The notes: generated by a model not told the origin, from the letters alone. 64,000 bases of DNA from Bacteroidales bacterium (GCA_016938685.1 JAFGUD010000470.1:1-64000); one strand, 5' to 3'; positions 51,466-61,744 are shown, counted from the first letter of the stretch. Program-made: numbers and translations.

Positions 51466-51862
51466 GGGGCTGATTTTGGTTTCGACAGCAGATAGGTTAA
51501 CATGTAAGCATGCCGGGCTAGGTAACAGATCCCGTTATCCTTAGTTACAAAAACATCAAATGGCGAAAATACTGAATTCGCTCTTGCTGCGTAATTGAAT
51601 TATAGTAAATTACACTTAATCTAGCGCAACGCTGGAGCAAGACATCTCGCTAACAGGTTGTTCCTGTTTCCTTTTAGCAATAGAGGTGTCACAATTACAG
51701 GATAGTTGATACAGGTCTCGATGTGTTGGCGAAAATTAAGAGAATTGGCATTAAATAAGGCTGCTTTTTGTCGTGTTAATGCTGAAAACCAATAAAAAGA
51801 TAAGCATGTAGAAAGCATTTTAGTCGTTTGTTTGGACCGGGGTTCGATTCCCCGCAGCTCCA
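51466..51862 (+). ncRNA. ssrA: transfer-messenger RNA (tmRNA)
   Basis: The 5' end GGGGCTGATTTTGGTTTCGACAG and the 3' end GGTTCGATTCCCCGCAGCTCC-A are diagnostic of a one-piece tmRNA of about 397 nt; GGGGCTG pairs with CAGCTCC as the acceptor stem. The tag frame, near 51560-51596, ends AAT GGC GAA AAT ACT GAA TTC GCT CTT GCT GCG TAA, giving NGENTEFALAA, close to other Bacteroidota tags. It rescues stalled ribosomes with SmpB and marks the chain for proteolysis. The encoded 3' end lacks a full CCA (CACAAA follows). The next gene starts 15 bp downstream. Confidence 0.97.
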
Positions 51863-51877
51863 CAAATTTTTAGTATA

Positions 51878-54454
51878 ATGAAATTACTTCTAGTTGTTTT
51901 TGCTCTTTTTTTAGTTTTGAATTTGAATTCTCAGTCGGTAGCTATTAATACATCCGGTAGCGCTCCTGATGCTAGTGCTATGCTTGATGTTGATATAGCC
52001 AATAAAGGTTTGCTTATTCCTCGCGTATCCTTGACAAGTTCAAATGATGTTACTACAATTTCTACTCCTGCAATTAGTCTTTTAATCTACAATACAAATA
52101 CAGCCGGAGATATTACTCCCGGCTTTTATTTTTATAATGGAACAAAATGGACTCCCGTTGGAGAAGATGCCTATACTTTTGAAAATGGTCTGACCGAAGG
52201 AGGTTCTCATGCTGTTGGTTTGGGAGGAACCTTGTCAAGTAATACGGTTATAAATTTTTCCTCAGGTTTTGCTAATATTCTTTATTTTAATTTGAATAAC
52301 AGTAGCCAATTCATTATTCAAAATAATGGGATTGATAATGTTATTTTTAATGATAATGGAAACGTAGAATACAAAGGCAATTTATCTTCCGGAGAATATT
52401 ATAATTTTGAAGGCTCTTTTGGAAGTGGAGGTTATGGTTTTAGAACTCGAACAGGAGATTTAGAATATAAAAACAACGGAGATTCCTGGACTGCTTTCCC
52501 GGCAAGTGTTTCCGGAACTCCATATTGGTGGTACAGACCTTCAGGCGAAGTTTTTATCCAACCTCAAAATAATGATAATGTTCGTATTTATGACGATGGA
52601 GAAACTTATGGCTTTTATTTTGACGGAGCATCAAATCAATACGGTGGATATTTTAGAACAACAGGTTCTTATACTCCGACAGCTGCAGTAGTTGGTTTTT
52701 CTGATGTTTTAGGAAATCAAACAAAAGGTTATCTTGGATACGATGGATTGTGGACGAGTGCAAGTGGTGATTTTGATATTGATGGAATGGCTGTTTTTGG
52801 TGAAGTTAAAGACAGAGGCAGAGCTTCAATTTTTGGAGTAACAACAAGAGATGCTACTTATGCTGCAATAATTGGTTATTCTGATGTTTGGATTGCAGGA
52901 TATTATTCTGTATTAGATCAGGATGACGGAACCAGATCTCATCCCGCATTATACGGACAAATGATTGTTGATTCTGAAAAATCAGGAGAACAATCAGCTG
53001 TTGAAGGTTGGTCTGAATATGTTGGTGGAGTTGGGAATAGAGGTTATACAACAGGTGGAGACTTTACTGCTTTTGGTTGGGAACAAGATTCCAAAGGTAT
53101 TAATGTTAATGCAAAATCATACGGGACAAATACTGTTTCTTATGGTGCTTTGATCGATGTGGATTCTGCAGATTACATTTATGGTGTAAAAATAACAGCC
53201 GGAACTTTAGGGATTTCTTCAAGCACTTGTTATGGTGTTCATTCAACTGCAATTACTTCTGATGGAACGGGAGTTGTGGGAATTGGAAGTAATGCCAGTA
53301 ATTATTATATTTCCGGTTATGGTGACGGAGTTGTTGGGGTTTCGGATAACGGATATGGAGTTTTTGGCCAATTTGATGATGGTTCAGGAAACTTAAATCA
53401 ATATGGAATACTTGGAAATGATGATTTAGATGCTAACTATTTTTATCATAATGAAACTTTAACTACAGATGGTCAATCTGCCGGATATTTTTATAGAACT
53501 AGATCATTAAGAAACGATGGTGTAAGTTATGCTTATGGAAAAACAAATCAGGCAGTAGAAGGATTGAATGGTAAAGGTGATTATTATTCTTTTGGAGTTA
53601 GTGGACATAGTTCTTTCGATGATTACAGAACAGGAGGTGTTTTGGGTGCAAGTTTTGGCGGAACATACTGGGGGAGCCTTGGTTATTATGCAAGTAGTGG
53701 AAATGCTTATGGGGGGTATTTTACAGTTACCACAACAGGCGCTGGAAAAGAAAACCAGAATATGGGAGTAGGTTTTGGCTCTTATGGTGATTTTATGGGA
53801 GGCTGGATTAGAGGAGAAGTTTATGGTGCTACTGTAAAAGGAGATAGATATTCTTTGTATGTTGATGGTCAGACTTATACGAACGATATTATCGTAAATT
53901 TAACAGATGTTGGAGAAAAACAGCGAGTAGCTACTTATGTTCCAACTACAACTTCTCCAACTATATACTTGAGTGGAATAGGTCAGCTTTCTTCTGGGAA
54001 AGCTTCGATACAATTTGAAGAAAAATATCAAAAACTAATTTCAGATAAACAACCAGTAATCGTAACTGTTACACCAATTGGTGAATGTAACGGATTACAT
54101 TTAGATTATACAAAATCAACTGGATTTTCTGTTGGTGAAAATGGGAAAGGAGCTTCTGAAATTCAATTTACCTGGATTGCTATTGCAACAAGAAAAGGTT
54201 ATGAAAATGTAGATTTGCCAGAAGAAATTATTTCAAAAGATTTTGACAAAAATATTGACGGTTTTATGTTTAATGAAGCTAATACCAAAAACGCTGCTCA
54301 ATCTTTATGGTGGAATGGGGAACTTCAATATTCTGTTATGCCAGAAAAAAATGATAGAAAAATATATATAGATATTCCTAAAATGGAAATAGGAGATAAA
54401 GAAAAACAAAAAGGAAATAAAACAAAAACTAAACAACAAAACACTATTAACTAA
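51878..54454 (+). CDS. hypothetical exported repetitive protein (tail-fibre-like)
   Basis: 858 residues with a signal peptide (1-19). Residues 20-105 carry the Bacteroidota surface-protein opening: VAINTSGSAPDASAMLDV, NKGLLIPRVSLTS and LLIYNTNTAGDITPGFYFYNGTKW. The long middle is Gly/Tyr/Asp-rich with irregular repeats of the GVFGQFDDGSGN and YGGYFRTTG type, as in beta-helix or fibre proteins. The C-terminal domain (about 670-858) begins TNDIIVNLTDVGEKQRVATY and has no T9SS sorting domain. It lies 15 bp after tmRNA and 17 bp before the 2021-residue protein, so the two are an operon. Probably surface-exposed; partner or ligand unknown. Confidence 0.78.
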   Translation: MKLLLVVFALFLVLNLNSQSVAINTSGSAPDASAMLDVDIANKGLLIPRVSLTSSNDVTTISTPAISLLIYNTNTAGDITPGFYFYNGTKWTPVGEDAYTFENGLTEGGSHAVGLGGTLSSNTVINFSSGFANILYFNLNNSSQFIIQNNGIDNVIFNDNGNVEYKGNLSSGEYYNFEGSFGSGGYGFRTRTGDLEYKNNGDSWTAFPASVSGTPYWWYRPSGEVFIQPQNNDNVRIYDDGETYGFYFDGASNQYGGYFRTTGSYTPTAAVVGFSDVLGNQTKGYLGYDGLWTSASGDFDIDGMAVFGEVKDRGRASIFGVTTRDATYAAIIGYSDVWIAGYYSVLDQDDGTRSHPALYGQMIVDSEKSGEQSAVEGWSEYVGGVGNRGYTTGGDFTAFGWEQDSKGINVNAKSYGTNTVSYGALIDVDSADYIYGVKITAGTLGISSSTCYGVHSTAITSDGTGVVGIGSNASNYYISGYGDGVVGVSDNGYGVFGQFDDGSGNLNQYGILGNDDLDANYFYHNETLTTDGQSAGYFYRTRSLRNDGVSYAYGKTNQAVEGLNGKGDYYSFGVSGHSSFDDYRTGGVLGASFGGTYWGSLGYYASSGNAYGGYFTVTTTGAGKENQNMGVGFGSYGDFMGGWIRGEVYGATVKGDRYSLYVDGQTYTNDIIVNLTDVGEKQRVATYVPTTTSPTIYLSGIGQLSSGKASIQFEEKYQKLISDKQPVIVTVTPIGECNGLHLDYTKSTGFSVGENGKGASEIQFTWIAIATRKGYENVDLPEEIISKDFDKNIDGFMFNEANTKNAAQSLWWNGELQYSVMPEKNDRKIYIDIPKMEIGDKEKQKGNKTKTKQQNTIN

Positions 54455-54471
54455 ACCTAAAATTTTTAATT

Positions 54472-57400
54472 ATGAGAAAAAAGTATTTCTCTTGGATGCT
54501 GATATTTTTATTATTCAGCTTTTCAGCAACAAAGAGCATAGCTCAGGAAAACAAAAGTGATTGGGGGGGCATGATGCAAGACCCTACAAGTAATGTTTAT
54601 GATGCATATAAAGTTTTCAATAATTATTGGGCTTCAAACCAAGCTTTTCAAGAATATAAAGAACTTGAAGAGGAGGGTGTTTATGAAAATGAAGCTTTTG
54701 AAGAACCTCGACATATTTTTAAAAGATGGTTTTTTGACATGGCTCCTCGGGTTTATCCTACCGGAGAGCAAGTAAATCCTACCAAAGCTCTTTACGAGTA
54801 CAAAAATTTTTCAATCAACAATCCTTCAACCAAAGGAACCTCAAATTGGGTTTCTTTAGGTCCAACAAATCCAACCGGATATACCAATAATGGTTCATAC
54901 CAGTCTCCGGGCGGAAGTGGTCGTGTTAACGCTATTGCTTTTGATCCAAACAATTCAAGTATTATTTGGGTTGGTACACCTGCAGGAGGTTTGTGGAAAT
55001 CTACAAATGGTGGAACCACATGGACTCTTAAAAATGCCGGACTTGAAGTCGCTGGTGTTTCGGCTATTGTAATTGACCCAACAAATACAAATATTATTTA
55101 TATTGGAACAGGTGACCGCGATGCTGGTGATACTCGTTCTATCGGTATTTTAAAATCTACTGATGGCGGTACTACATGGAATACAACATCGGTAACTTTT
55201 ACAACAAGTCAAGGTGCCAGATGTTCAGATATCTTAATGAACCCAAATGATCATAATGTTCTTTTGGCTTCTTTCAACGGAGTTGTTTATAAAACAACCG
55301 ATGGTTTTGCTACAAAATCAACTGTATTGTCAGAAACAATATGGGATATGGAATTTAAACCAGGCGATCCAAATACAGTGTATGCTGCAGGAACAAAGGT
55401 TTACAAATCTACAAATGGAGGAACAAGTTTTACACAAGTAACAAGTGGCGTTCCTACTTCTAATGTCCAACGACTAGAATTAGCTGTTTCTGCTGCTGCT
55501 CCTGACAATGTTTGGATGCTTTATGGAAGAACAAGCGCAAATGATTATGATTTTGGTGGAGTTTATAAATCTACTAATTCTGCTGGCAGCTTTTCAAGTA
55601 TTTATTCCGGAAATCTTGGTGGATGGGAAACAAATCCTTCTTCGAATAGTGGCGGTCAGTCTTTTTATGATATAACAATTGCTGTTAATCCAAGTAATGC
55701 TAATGAAATTTTTGTTGGAGGAGTAAATCTTTACAAATCAACTAATGGAGGTACTTCTTGGGCTTGTAATGCATATTGGCTCGACGGAAGTAGTTATGAG
55801 TATGCACATGCTGATTACCATGCAATCGAATATCAAAATTCTTCAACTTTGTTTATCGGAAATGATGGTGGAATTTTCAAATCAACAAATAACGGAGGAG
55901 CTTGGACAGATATTTCGAATAATATGAATATTGCGCAAGTTGCCAAGATTGGTTGTTCTGCTACTAATCCTAATCTGATTATGACAGGAATGCAAGATAA
56001 CGGAACTAATAAATTTAATGGTTCAACTTGGAGTATTGTATATGGAGGCGATGGTTGTGAAGCACTTGTAGATCCTACTAATGATAATATTATTTATGCC
56101 TCTTATGTTTATGGAGCATTGTATAAATCTACAAATGGAGGAAGTTCATGGTCTTCAATTAAAGCTTCTACTGAAAGTTCTGCTTGGATTACTCCTTACG
56201 TAATGGATCCAAATAATCATAATACTCTTTATGCCGGATATACTAATGTTTATAAATCAACTAATGCCGGAAGTTCTTGGACAAAAATAGGAACAGCAAC
56301 GGGTTCCGGAACAATTGTTGAACTTGAATTGGCTCCTTCTAATACAAGTTATATATATTACATCAAAGAATATTGGAATGGTTCTTCGATGTCATACACT
56401 GTTGGAAAAACCACTAATGGTGGTTCAACTTGGTCAAGTATTGGAACCGGATTGCCTTTGTCTTCTGCGGCTCCAACTTCTATAACTGTTTCAACTAACG
56501 ACCCTCAAACTCTTTGGGTTACTTTTTCCGGTTATGTTGCAGGAACAAAAGTATACAAATCTACTAATGCCGGATCTTCTTGGACTAATGTGTCCGGGAA
56601 TTTACCGAATATGCCTGTAAATGCTGTAGTTTATCAAGATGGTAGCGATGATGGCATTTATGTTGGTTGCGATGTTGGTGTTTATTACAGAGATAATTCA
56701 ATGAGTGATTGGGAAGATTATAGTGTTAATTTGCCTAAAACAGTTATAAAAGAATTAGAGATTTATTATGACGATGCTAATCCATCAAACAGTAAATTGA
56801 GAGCTGCAACTTATGGAAGAAGTGTTTGGGAAACACCTCTTGCTTCTGCTCCTTCTACTTGTAATGCTCCTACTAGTTTGCAAGCAACTGATGTAACAAC
56901 TACTACAGCCAAATTAACATGGACTGCTGCAAGTGGAGCTTTGACTTATGATGTTAGATACAAAGCTACTTCTTCCGGAACATGGAATGAACAAAACACT
57001 TCAAATACATATTTGAATATTGGTGGATTAAATACTGATGTTACACAGTACGAATTTCAAGTTAGAACAAATTGTTCCGAAGGACCTTCAGCTTATACCG
57101 AATCTGCTTATTTTGGATATACTCCTGTTACTTATTGTGAATCAAAAGGAAATAGTGCTACTGATGAATGGATTGGTGCTTTTGCATTAGGTTCAATAAA
57201 TAACACTTCCGGTAATAATGGCGGTTATGGAGACTTTACTGCAATGTCATCTGATTTGAATAGAGGAGAAAATGCAAGTTTTTCTATAACTCCAACATGG
57301 GCAGGAACAAAGTATAATGAAGGTTATGCAATTTGGATTGATTATAATCATGATGGAGATTTTGAAGATAGTGGAGAACAAGTTTTTACAAAAGCTGCAA

Positions 57401-60400
57401 GTCAAACAACTCCTGTAACCGGTTCTTTTACAGTGCCTGCTGATGCTCAAACCGGAGAAACAAGATTGCGAGTGATATTGAAATACAACGCAATTCCAGC
57501 TTCTTCTTGCGGTACTTATGATTATGGAGAAACAGAAGATTATACTGTAAACATTGTAAATGGTGGAGATAATATTGCTCCTTCTGCTCCTACAAGTTTA
57601 ACGTCAAACAATGTTACGACAACAACTGTCGATTTAAGCTGGACTGCTTCAACTGATAATGTTGGTGTTACTGGTTATGATATTTATCGTAATGGAACTA
57701 AACTTGGAACAGTTGCAGGTACTTCCTCTACTGTTAGTGGTTTAACTGCTTCTACGACATATTCATTTTATGTTATAGCTTATGATGCAGCAGGCAATCA
57801 CTCTGCCGAAAGTAATGTAATTCAGGTTACAACTAATGCAAATCCTGATACACAAGCACCTAGTGCTCCAACGGGATTGGCATATTCAAATGTAACTCAA
57901 ATTTCGTGTGATCTTTCATGGAACGTAGCTACAGATAATATTGGTGTAACAAATTACAAAGTTTATAAAGATGGCGCTTTTGTTGCTAATTCATCTACAA
58001 CTAATTATTCCGTAAATGGTTTATCTGCCGGAACTACTTATCAATTTTATGTGAAAGCAGAAGATGCGGCAGGCAATCTTTCAAATGCTAGTACAGCTGT
58101 AAGTGTTACTACTGAATCAGCAGGAATTACATATTGTACATCAAAAGGAAATAGTGTTAATGATGAATGGATTCAGAAGGTTCAAATAGGTCAAATTAAC
58201 AATAATTCTGGTGCAAATGGCGGATATGGAGATTTTACGAATCTTTCTACTCCTATATATAGAGGTAATTCAACAACAATAACAATTACTCCTGCTTGGT
58301 CAGGAACTTTATATAATGAGGGTTATGCCGTTTGGATTGACTATAATCAAGATGGAGATTTTGAAGACTCCGGAGAATTGGTTTACTCAAAAGCTGCTTC
58401 TCAGACAAATCCTGTTGTCGGAACATTTACCGTTTCAACCGGTTCTACGCTAGGCGTTACTCGTATGCGTGTTTCAATGAGATACAATGCAATTCCGCCG
58501 TCTTGTGGAAATTTTGATTATGGTGAAGTTGAAGATTACACTGTTGATATTCAGGATGCCGGTGATATTCAGGCTCCAACTGCTCCTTCAAATCTAGCTT
58601 CATCAAGTGTAACAACCACAAGCGTTCAACTTTCTTGGACAGCTTCTACTGACAATATTGGTGTTACAGGATATAAAATATACAAAAACGGAGCTTTATT
58701 GACTTCTGTTACAGGGACTTCATATAATGTTACTTCATTGACTGCTTCTACTTCTTATTCATTCTACGTAATTGCTTTTGATGCAGCCGGAAATAATTCA
58801 AGTGCAAGTAACACTGTTAATGTAACAACTAATAGCGCACCGGATACACAAGCTCCGACAGTTCCTTCTTCGTTAGTCGCTTCGGATATAACTCAAACAA
58901 CATTGAATTTATCTTGGAATGCTTCTTCTGACAATGTTGGAGTAACTGGATATGATGTTTATAAAAATGGTGCATTATTGGCTTCTACTGCTAATCTTTC
59001 TTTTACTGCTACTGGTTTAACAGCATCTACTTCATACAGTTTTTATGTGAAAGCAAAAGATGCTGCAGGAAATGTTTCTTCTGCTAGTAATACTGTAAAT
59101 GCAACTACCGAAGATGCAGGAGGAGTAACTTATTGTGACTCAAAAGGAAATAGTGTTTCTGATGAATGGATTCAAAAAGTAGTTTTAGGTACTATAAATA
59201 ATAATTCAGGAGCAAATGGCGGATATGCTGATTTTACAGCAATGTCTTCTAGCATTGTGAAAGGAAGTAATCAAACAATTACTATTACTCCGGGTTGGTC
59301 TGGAACTGTTTATGCAGAAGGCTATTCAGTTTGGATTGATTATAACCAAGATGGTGATTTTACAGACGCAGGAGAACAAGTCGTTTCTATTGCAGCAAAT
59401 AAAAACACACCAAATTCTGCTTCCTTTGTTGTTTCTTCTAGTGCTTTGAATGGAAATACCAGAATGAGAGTATCTATGTCTTATAATGCAATTCCTGCTT
59501 CCTGTGGAACTTTTAATTATGGTGAAGTTGAGGATTATACTGTTTCAATTTCAGGAGATGTTGATACGCAAGCACCGACTGCTCCAACAAGTTTGGCTTC
59601 TGGTAATGTAGCTCAGACCGAATTTGATTTGACTTGGACTGCCTCTACTGATAATATTGGAGTTGCAGGCTATAAGGTTTACAAAAACGGTTCATTGTTA
59701 AGTACTGTTACTTCTACAAGTGTTCATGTTACAGGATTAACTGCCGGAAGTACAAATTCATTTTATGTAAAAGCTTTTGATGCTGCCGGAAACGAATCTG
59801 CACAGAGCAATACTGTAAATGTAACAATGTTAACAGCAACTATTTCATATTGTGCATCTAAAGGCAGTAATGTAAGTTATGAGTGGTTAAACAGAGTTCA
59901 ATTTAATACTATCGATAAAACTTCCGGAGCAAATGGAGGTTATGCTGATTTTACAAGCATTTCAACAAGTGTTAGTAAAGGAACTTCGTATAATATTACT
60001 TTAACTCCTGGGTTTGCCGGAACTACTTATAACGAAGGTTACGGTGTTTGGATTGACTATAATCAAGATGGTGATTTTGCAGATGCCGGAGAATTGGTTT
60101 ACACCCATGCCAAAACAACTGCAGCAGTCACCGGAAGTTTTACCATTTCAAATTCAGCTGTTGATGGAAGTACACGAATGCGTATTACAATGTCTTATGA
60201 CGAAACACCAAGTAATCCTTGTGCTAGTTACACTTATGGTGAAGTTGAAGATTATACCGTTGTGATCGGTGCAAAAGGGATGGTTAATATTAATGAAGAA
60301 TTGAGATTTGTAAATGTTTATCCTAATCCTTCTTCTTCGGTTGTTACGGTTGAACTATCTGATGTTTCTGATAAAACACAAATGTATATTTATTCTGTTA

Positions 60401-60537
60401 CAGGTTCATTGGTAAAAACAGTTTCTGTTCTTTCTGAAAAAACTGTTGTTGATATTAGTGAACTTGCTGATGGTTTATATAATATTAAAGTTGTTGATGA
60501 AAAAGGCAATTACAATGCTATTTTTATTAAACAATAA
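54472..60537 (+). CDS. giant T9SS surface protein: BNR/sortilin-like propeller, FnIII and GEVED domains
   Basis: 2021 residues. After the signal peptide (1-24), residues 120-780 contain BNR/sortilin-type repeats (VYKSTNGGTSW-like motifs), probably one or two propellers. Then six fibronectin III domains (from about 800, 1036, 1126, 1366, 1460, 1697) and four GEVED domains (886-1030, 1220-1363, 1553-1693, 1793-1931) starting YCxSKGNSxxDEWI and containing WIDYNQDGDFEDSGE. Order: Fn-GEVED, Fn-Fn-GEVED, Fn-Fn-GEVED, Fn-GEVED. The C-terminal type A sorting domain starts NVYPNPSSSVV. It is exported by type IX secretion. Calcium binding by the DxNxDGD loops is likely. An adhesin or scaffold; the ligand is unknown. 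Confidence 0.92.
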   Translation: MRKKYFSWMLIFLLFSFSATKSIAQENKSDWGGMMQDPTSNVYDAYKVFNNYWASNQAFQEYKELEEEGVYENEAFEEPRHIFKRWFFDMAPRVYPTGEQVNPTKALYEYKNFSINNPSTKGTSNWVSLGPTNPTGYTNNGSYQSPGGSGRVNAIAFDPNNSSIIWVGTPAGGLWKSTNGGTTWTLKNAGLEVAGVSAIVIDPTNTNIIYIGTGDRDAGDTRSIGILKSTDGGTTWNTTSVTFTTSQGARCSDILMNPNDHNVLLASFNGVVYKTTDGFATKSTVLSETIWDMEFKPGDPNTVYAAGTKVYKSTNGGTSFTQVTSGVPTSNVQRLELAVSAAAPDNVWMLYGRTSANDYDFGGVYKSTNSAGSFSSIYSGNLGGWETNPSSNSGGQSFYDITIAVNPSNANEIFVGGVNLYKSTNGGTSWACNAYWLDGSSYEYAHADYHAIEYQNSSTLFIGNDGGIFKSTNNGGAWTDISNNMNIAQVAKIGCSATNPNLIMTGMQDNGTNKFNGSTWSIVYGGDGCEALVDPTNDNIIYASYVYGALYKSTNGGSSWSSIKASTESSAWITPYVMDPNNHNTLYAGYTNVYKSTNAGSSWTKIGTATGSGTIVELELAPSNTSYIYYIKEYWNGSSMSYTVGKTTNGGSTWSSIGTGLPLSSAAPTSITVSTNDPQTLWVTFSGYVAGTKVYKSTNAGSSWTNVSGNLPNMPVNAVVYQDGSDDGIYVGCDVGVYYRDNSMSDWEDYSVNLPKTVIKELEIYYDDANPSNSKLRAATYGRSVWETPLASAPSTCNAPTSLQATDVTTTTAKLTWTAASGALTYDVRYKATSSGTWNEQNTSNTYLNIGGLNTDVTQYEFQVRTNCSEGPSAYTESAYFGYTPVTYCESKGNSATDEWIGAFALGSINNTSGNNGGYGDFTAMSSDLNRGENASFSITPTWAGTKYNEGYAIWIDYNHDGDFEDSGEQVFTKAASQTTPVTGSFTVPADAQTGETRLRVILKYNAIPASSCGTYDYGETEDYTVNIVNGGDNIAPSAPTSLTSNNVTTTTVDLSWTASTDNVGVTGYDIYRNGTKLGTVAGTSSTVSGLTASTTYSFYVIAYDAAGNHSAESNVIQVTTNANPDTQAPSAPTGLAYSNVTQISCDLSWNVATDNIGVTNYKVYKDGAFVANSSTTNYSVNGLSAGTTYQFYVKAEDAAGNLSNASTAVSVTTESAGITYCTSKGNSVNDEWIQKVQIGQINNNSGANGGYGDFTNLSTPIYRGNSTTITITPAWSGTLYNEGYAVWIDYNQDGDFEDSGELVYSKAASQTNPVVGTFTVSTGSTLGVTRMRVSMRYNAIPPSCGNFDYGEVEDYTVDIQDAGDIQAPTAPSNLASSSVTTTSVQLSWTASTDNIGVTGYKIYKNGALLTSVTGTSYNVTSLTASTSYSFYVIAFDAAGNNSSASNTVNVTTNSAPDTQAPTVPSSLVASDITQTTLNLSWNASSDNVGVTGYDVYKNGALLASTANLSFTATGLTASTSYSFYVKAKDAAGNVSSASNTVNATTEDAGGVTYCDSKGNSVSDEWIQKVVLGTINNNSGANGGYADFTAMSSSIVKGSNQTITITPGWSGTVYAEGYSVWIDYNQDGDFTDAGEQVVSIAANKNTPNSASFVVSSSALNGNTRMRVSMSYNAIPASCGTFNYGEVEDYTVSISGDVDTQAPTAPTSLASGNVAQTEFDLTWTASTDNIGVAGYKVYKNGSLLSTVTSTSVHVTGLTAGSTNSFYVKAFDAAGNESAQSNTVNVTMLTATISYCASKGSNVSYEWLNRVQFNTIDKTSGANGGYADFTSISTSVSKGTSYNITLTPGFAGTTYNEGYGVWIDYNQDGDFADAGELVYTHAKTTAAVTGSFTISNSAVDGSTRMRITMSYDETPSNPCASYTYGEVEDYTVVIGAKGMVNINEELRFVNVYPNPSSSVVTVELSDVSDKTQMYIYSVTGSLVKTVSVLSEKTVVDISELADGLYNIKVVDEKGNYNAIFIKQ

Positions 60538-60556
60538 TATTTAAGTGAAATTTTTC

Positions 60557-60592
60557 AAAAAGCTGTTCTAATTTGAACAGCTTTTTTTGTGA
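60557..60592 (+). terminator. terminator of the giant surface protein operon
   Basis: AAAGCTGTTC-TAATTT-GAACAGCTTT plus a T run, 20 bp after the stop. Confidence 0.9.
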
Positions 60593-60930
60593 AATTTGAA
60601 CATTATCTGCGCATTATGAATTATGAGTAAAACACCATGAAAAAAAATTTTATTTTGAACAAGTTTGCAATACATTTGTTTTTTACGTTGAGTATTACCT
60701 GAAAATATTAAATAGAGAAGGAAAGGCTACAATGCGAATTTTTTACTAATATTATAGAACTGTTAATTGGCTCAAAAGTTTTTATTAAAAACGCATCTAA
60801 AATATTTGGATAAAGAAAATTATTTCTATCTTTGCACACCAAATTATTATGCATAAAAGGCTCGTAAAAGAGACAACTATTTGATTGCCAAATGTTTTCC
60901 GCCTCTATGTAACATTTAAAAATAAATGAA
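60593..60930. promoter_or_regulatory. rplU upstream region with promoter at 60827-60834
   Basis: TATTTGGA...TATCTTTG: a -7 box TATCTTTG at 60827-60834 with TTTG 18 bp upstream. It leaves a leader of about 90 bases to rplU. The leader contains ATTATTATGCATAA but no clear ribosomal-protein autoregulatory fold that I can name. The rest of the stretch (60593-60800) shows nothing recognised. Confidence 0.65.
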
Positions 60931-61305
60931 ATGTACGCAATTGTAAAAATTCAGGGACAACAATTCAAAGTGTCCAAAGACAACAAGTTGTATGTGCACC
61001 GTTTGAAAGAAGACGAAGGTGCTACTGTGGAATTTAAAGACGTTCTATTAATTGACACTGAAGGAAAAATTAAAGTTGGTTCTCCAACGGTTAGTGGAGC
61101 AAGTGTAAAAGCAAAAGTTTTGAAGCATATAAAAGGCGACAAAGTTTTAGTTTTCAAGAAAAAAAGAAGAAAAGGTTACCAAAAATTAAACGGTCACCGT
61201 CAACAATTTTCTCAAATTTTGATTGAAGATATTACTGCTTCTGCAAAAAAAGCTACTAAGAAAAAAGAAGAACCTAAAGTAGAAGAACCAAAAGTAGAAG
61301 AATAA
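60931..61305 (+). CDS. rplU: 50S ribosomal protein L21
   Basis: 124 residues: the L21 core (about 1-102) has [40 protein letters not shown] and [20 protein letters not shown], the 23S rRNA-binding motif. After it comes a Lys/Glu/Pro extension ([10 protein letters not shown]... ending VEE repeats) of about 20 residues, absent from E. coli L21; similar acidic or basic tails seem familiar from Bacteroidota. rpmA follows after 44 bp. It is preceded by a strong promoter. Confidence 0.97.
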   Translation: MYAIVKIQGQQFKVSKDNKLYVHRLKEDEGATVEFKDVLLIDTEGKIKVGSPTVSGASVKAKVLKHIKGDKVLVFKKKRRKGYQKLNGHRQQFSQILIEDITASAKKATKKKEEPKVEEPKVEE

Positions 61306-61349
61306 AACAATCTGTAGGATTGATTAATTAACTTTAAAAACTCAGAAAA

Positions 61350-61613
61350 ATGGCACATAAAAAAGGAGCCGGTTCGTCAAGAAACGGACGGGACTCAGAA
61401 AGTAAACGTTTAGGCGTTAAAATTTACGGAGGACAAGTAGTAAAAGCAGGAAACATAATTGTAAGACAAAGAGGAACTAAACATCATCCAGGACAAAACG
61501 TAGGTATTGGTAAAGATCATACCTTGTTTGCTCTAACTCCCGGAACTGTTGAGTTTCGTAGAAGAAGAAACAATCGTTCTTATGTTTCGATTGTACCTCC
61601 TGTTGCAGAATAG
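61350..61613 (+). CDS. rpmA: 50S ribosomal protein L27
   Basis: 87 residues, complete L27: [20 protein letters not shown] at the N-terminus, then [43 protein letters not shown]27's N-terminus reaches the peptidyl-transferase centre. There is no cleavable N-terminal peptide of the Firmicutes type before MAHKKG. Co-transcribed with rplU and closed by a 12-bp stem terminator. Confidence 0.97.
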   Translation: MAHKKGAGSSRNGRDSESKRLGVKIYGGQVVKAGNIIVRQRGTKHHPGQNVGIGKDHTLFALTPGTVEFRRRRNNRSYVSIVPPVAE

Positions 61614-61627
61614 TGTAATTTCAAACA

Positions 61628-61662
61628 AAAAAAACGCAGAAAATATTTTCTGCGTTTTTTTT
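61628..61662 (+). terminator. terminator of rplU-rpmA
   Basis: AACGCAGAAAAT-ATTTTCTGCGTT, a perfect 24-base palindrome followed by nine T. Confidence 0.92.
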
Positions 61663-61670
61663 TATCTTTG
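61663..61670 (+). promoter_or_regulatory. -7 box after the rpmA terminator
   Basis: TATCTTTG starts in the T run of the terminator. No good -33 box was seen; it may drive a small RNA or serS. Confidence 0.45.
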
Positions 61671-61676
61671 TCGTTC

Positions 61677-61744
61677 TAATTTATTAATAGTTCTGTGGTA
61701 ATTAAATAGCATTTTCAACAATAGAAATACTGTTGTTTTTTTTT
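61677..61744 (+). ncRNA. candidate small RNA or serS leader attenuator
   Basis: Between TATCTTTG (61663) and a hairpin AACAATAG-AAATA-CTGTTGTT (8 bp, one G-U) followed by nine T at 61717-61744. The enclosed transcript would be about 68 bases, with no open frame. It could be an independent RNA or a terminated leader of serS, whose own TATATTTG box stands at 61867. The remaining 61745-61866 holds nothing recognised. Confidence 0.35.

Noticed and set aside
51621-51863. Minus-strand open frame of 80 residues
   Set aside because: It lies entirely within the tmRNA gene; the frame is chance translation of the antisense strand.
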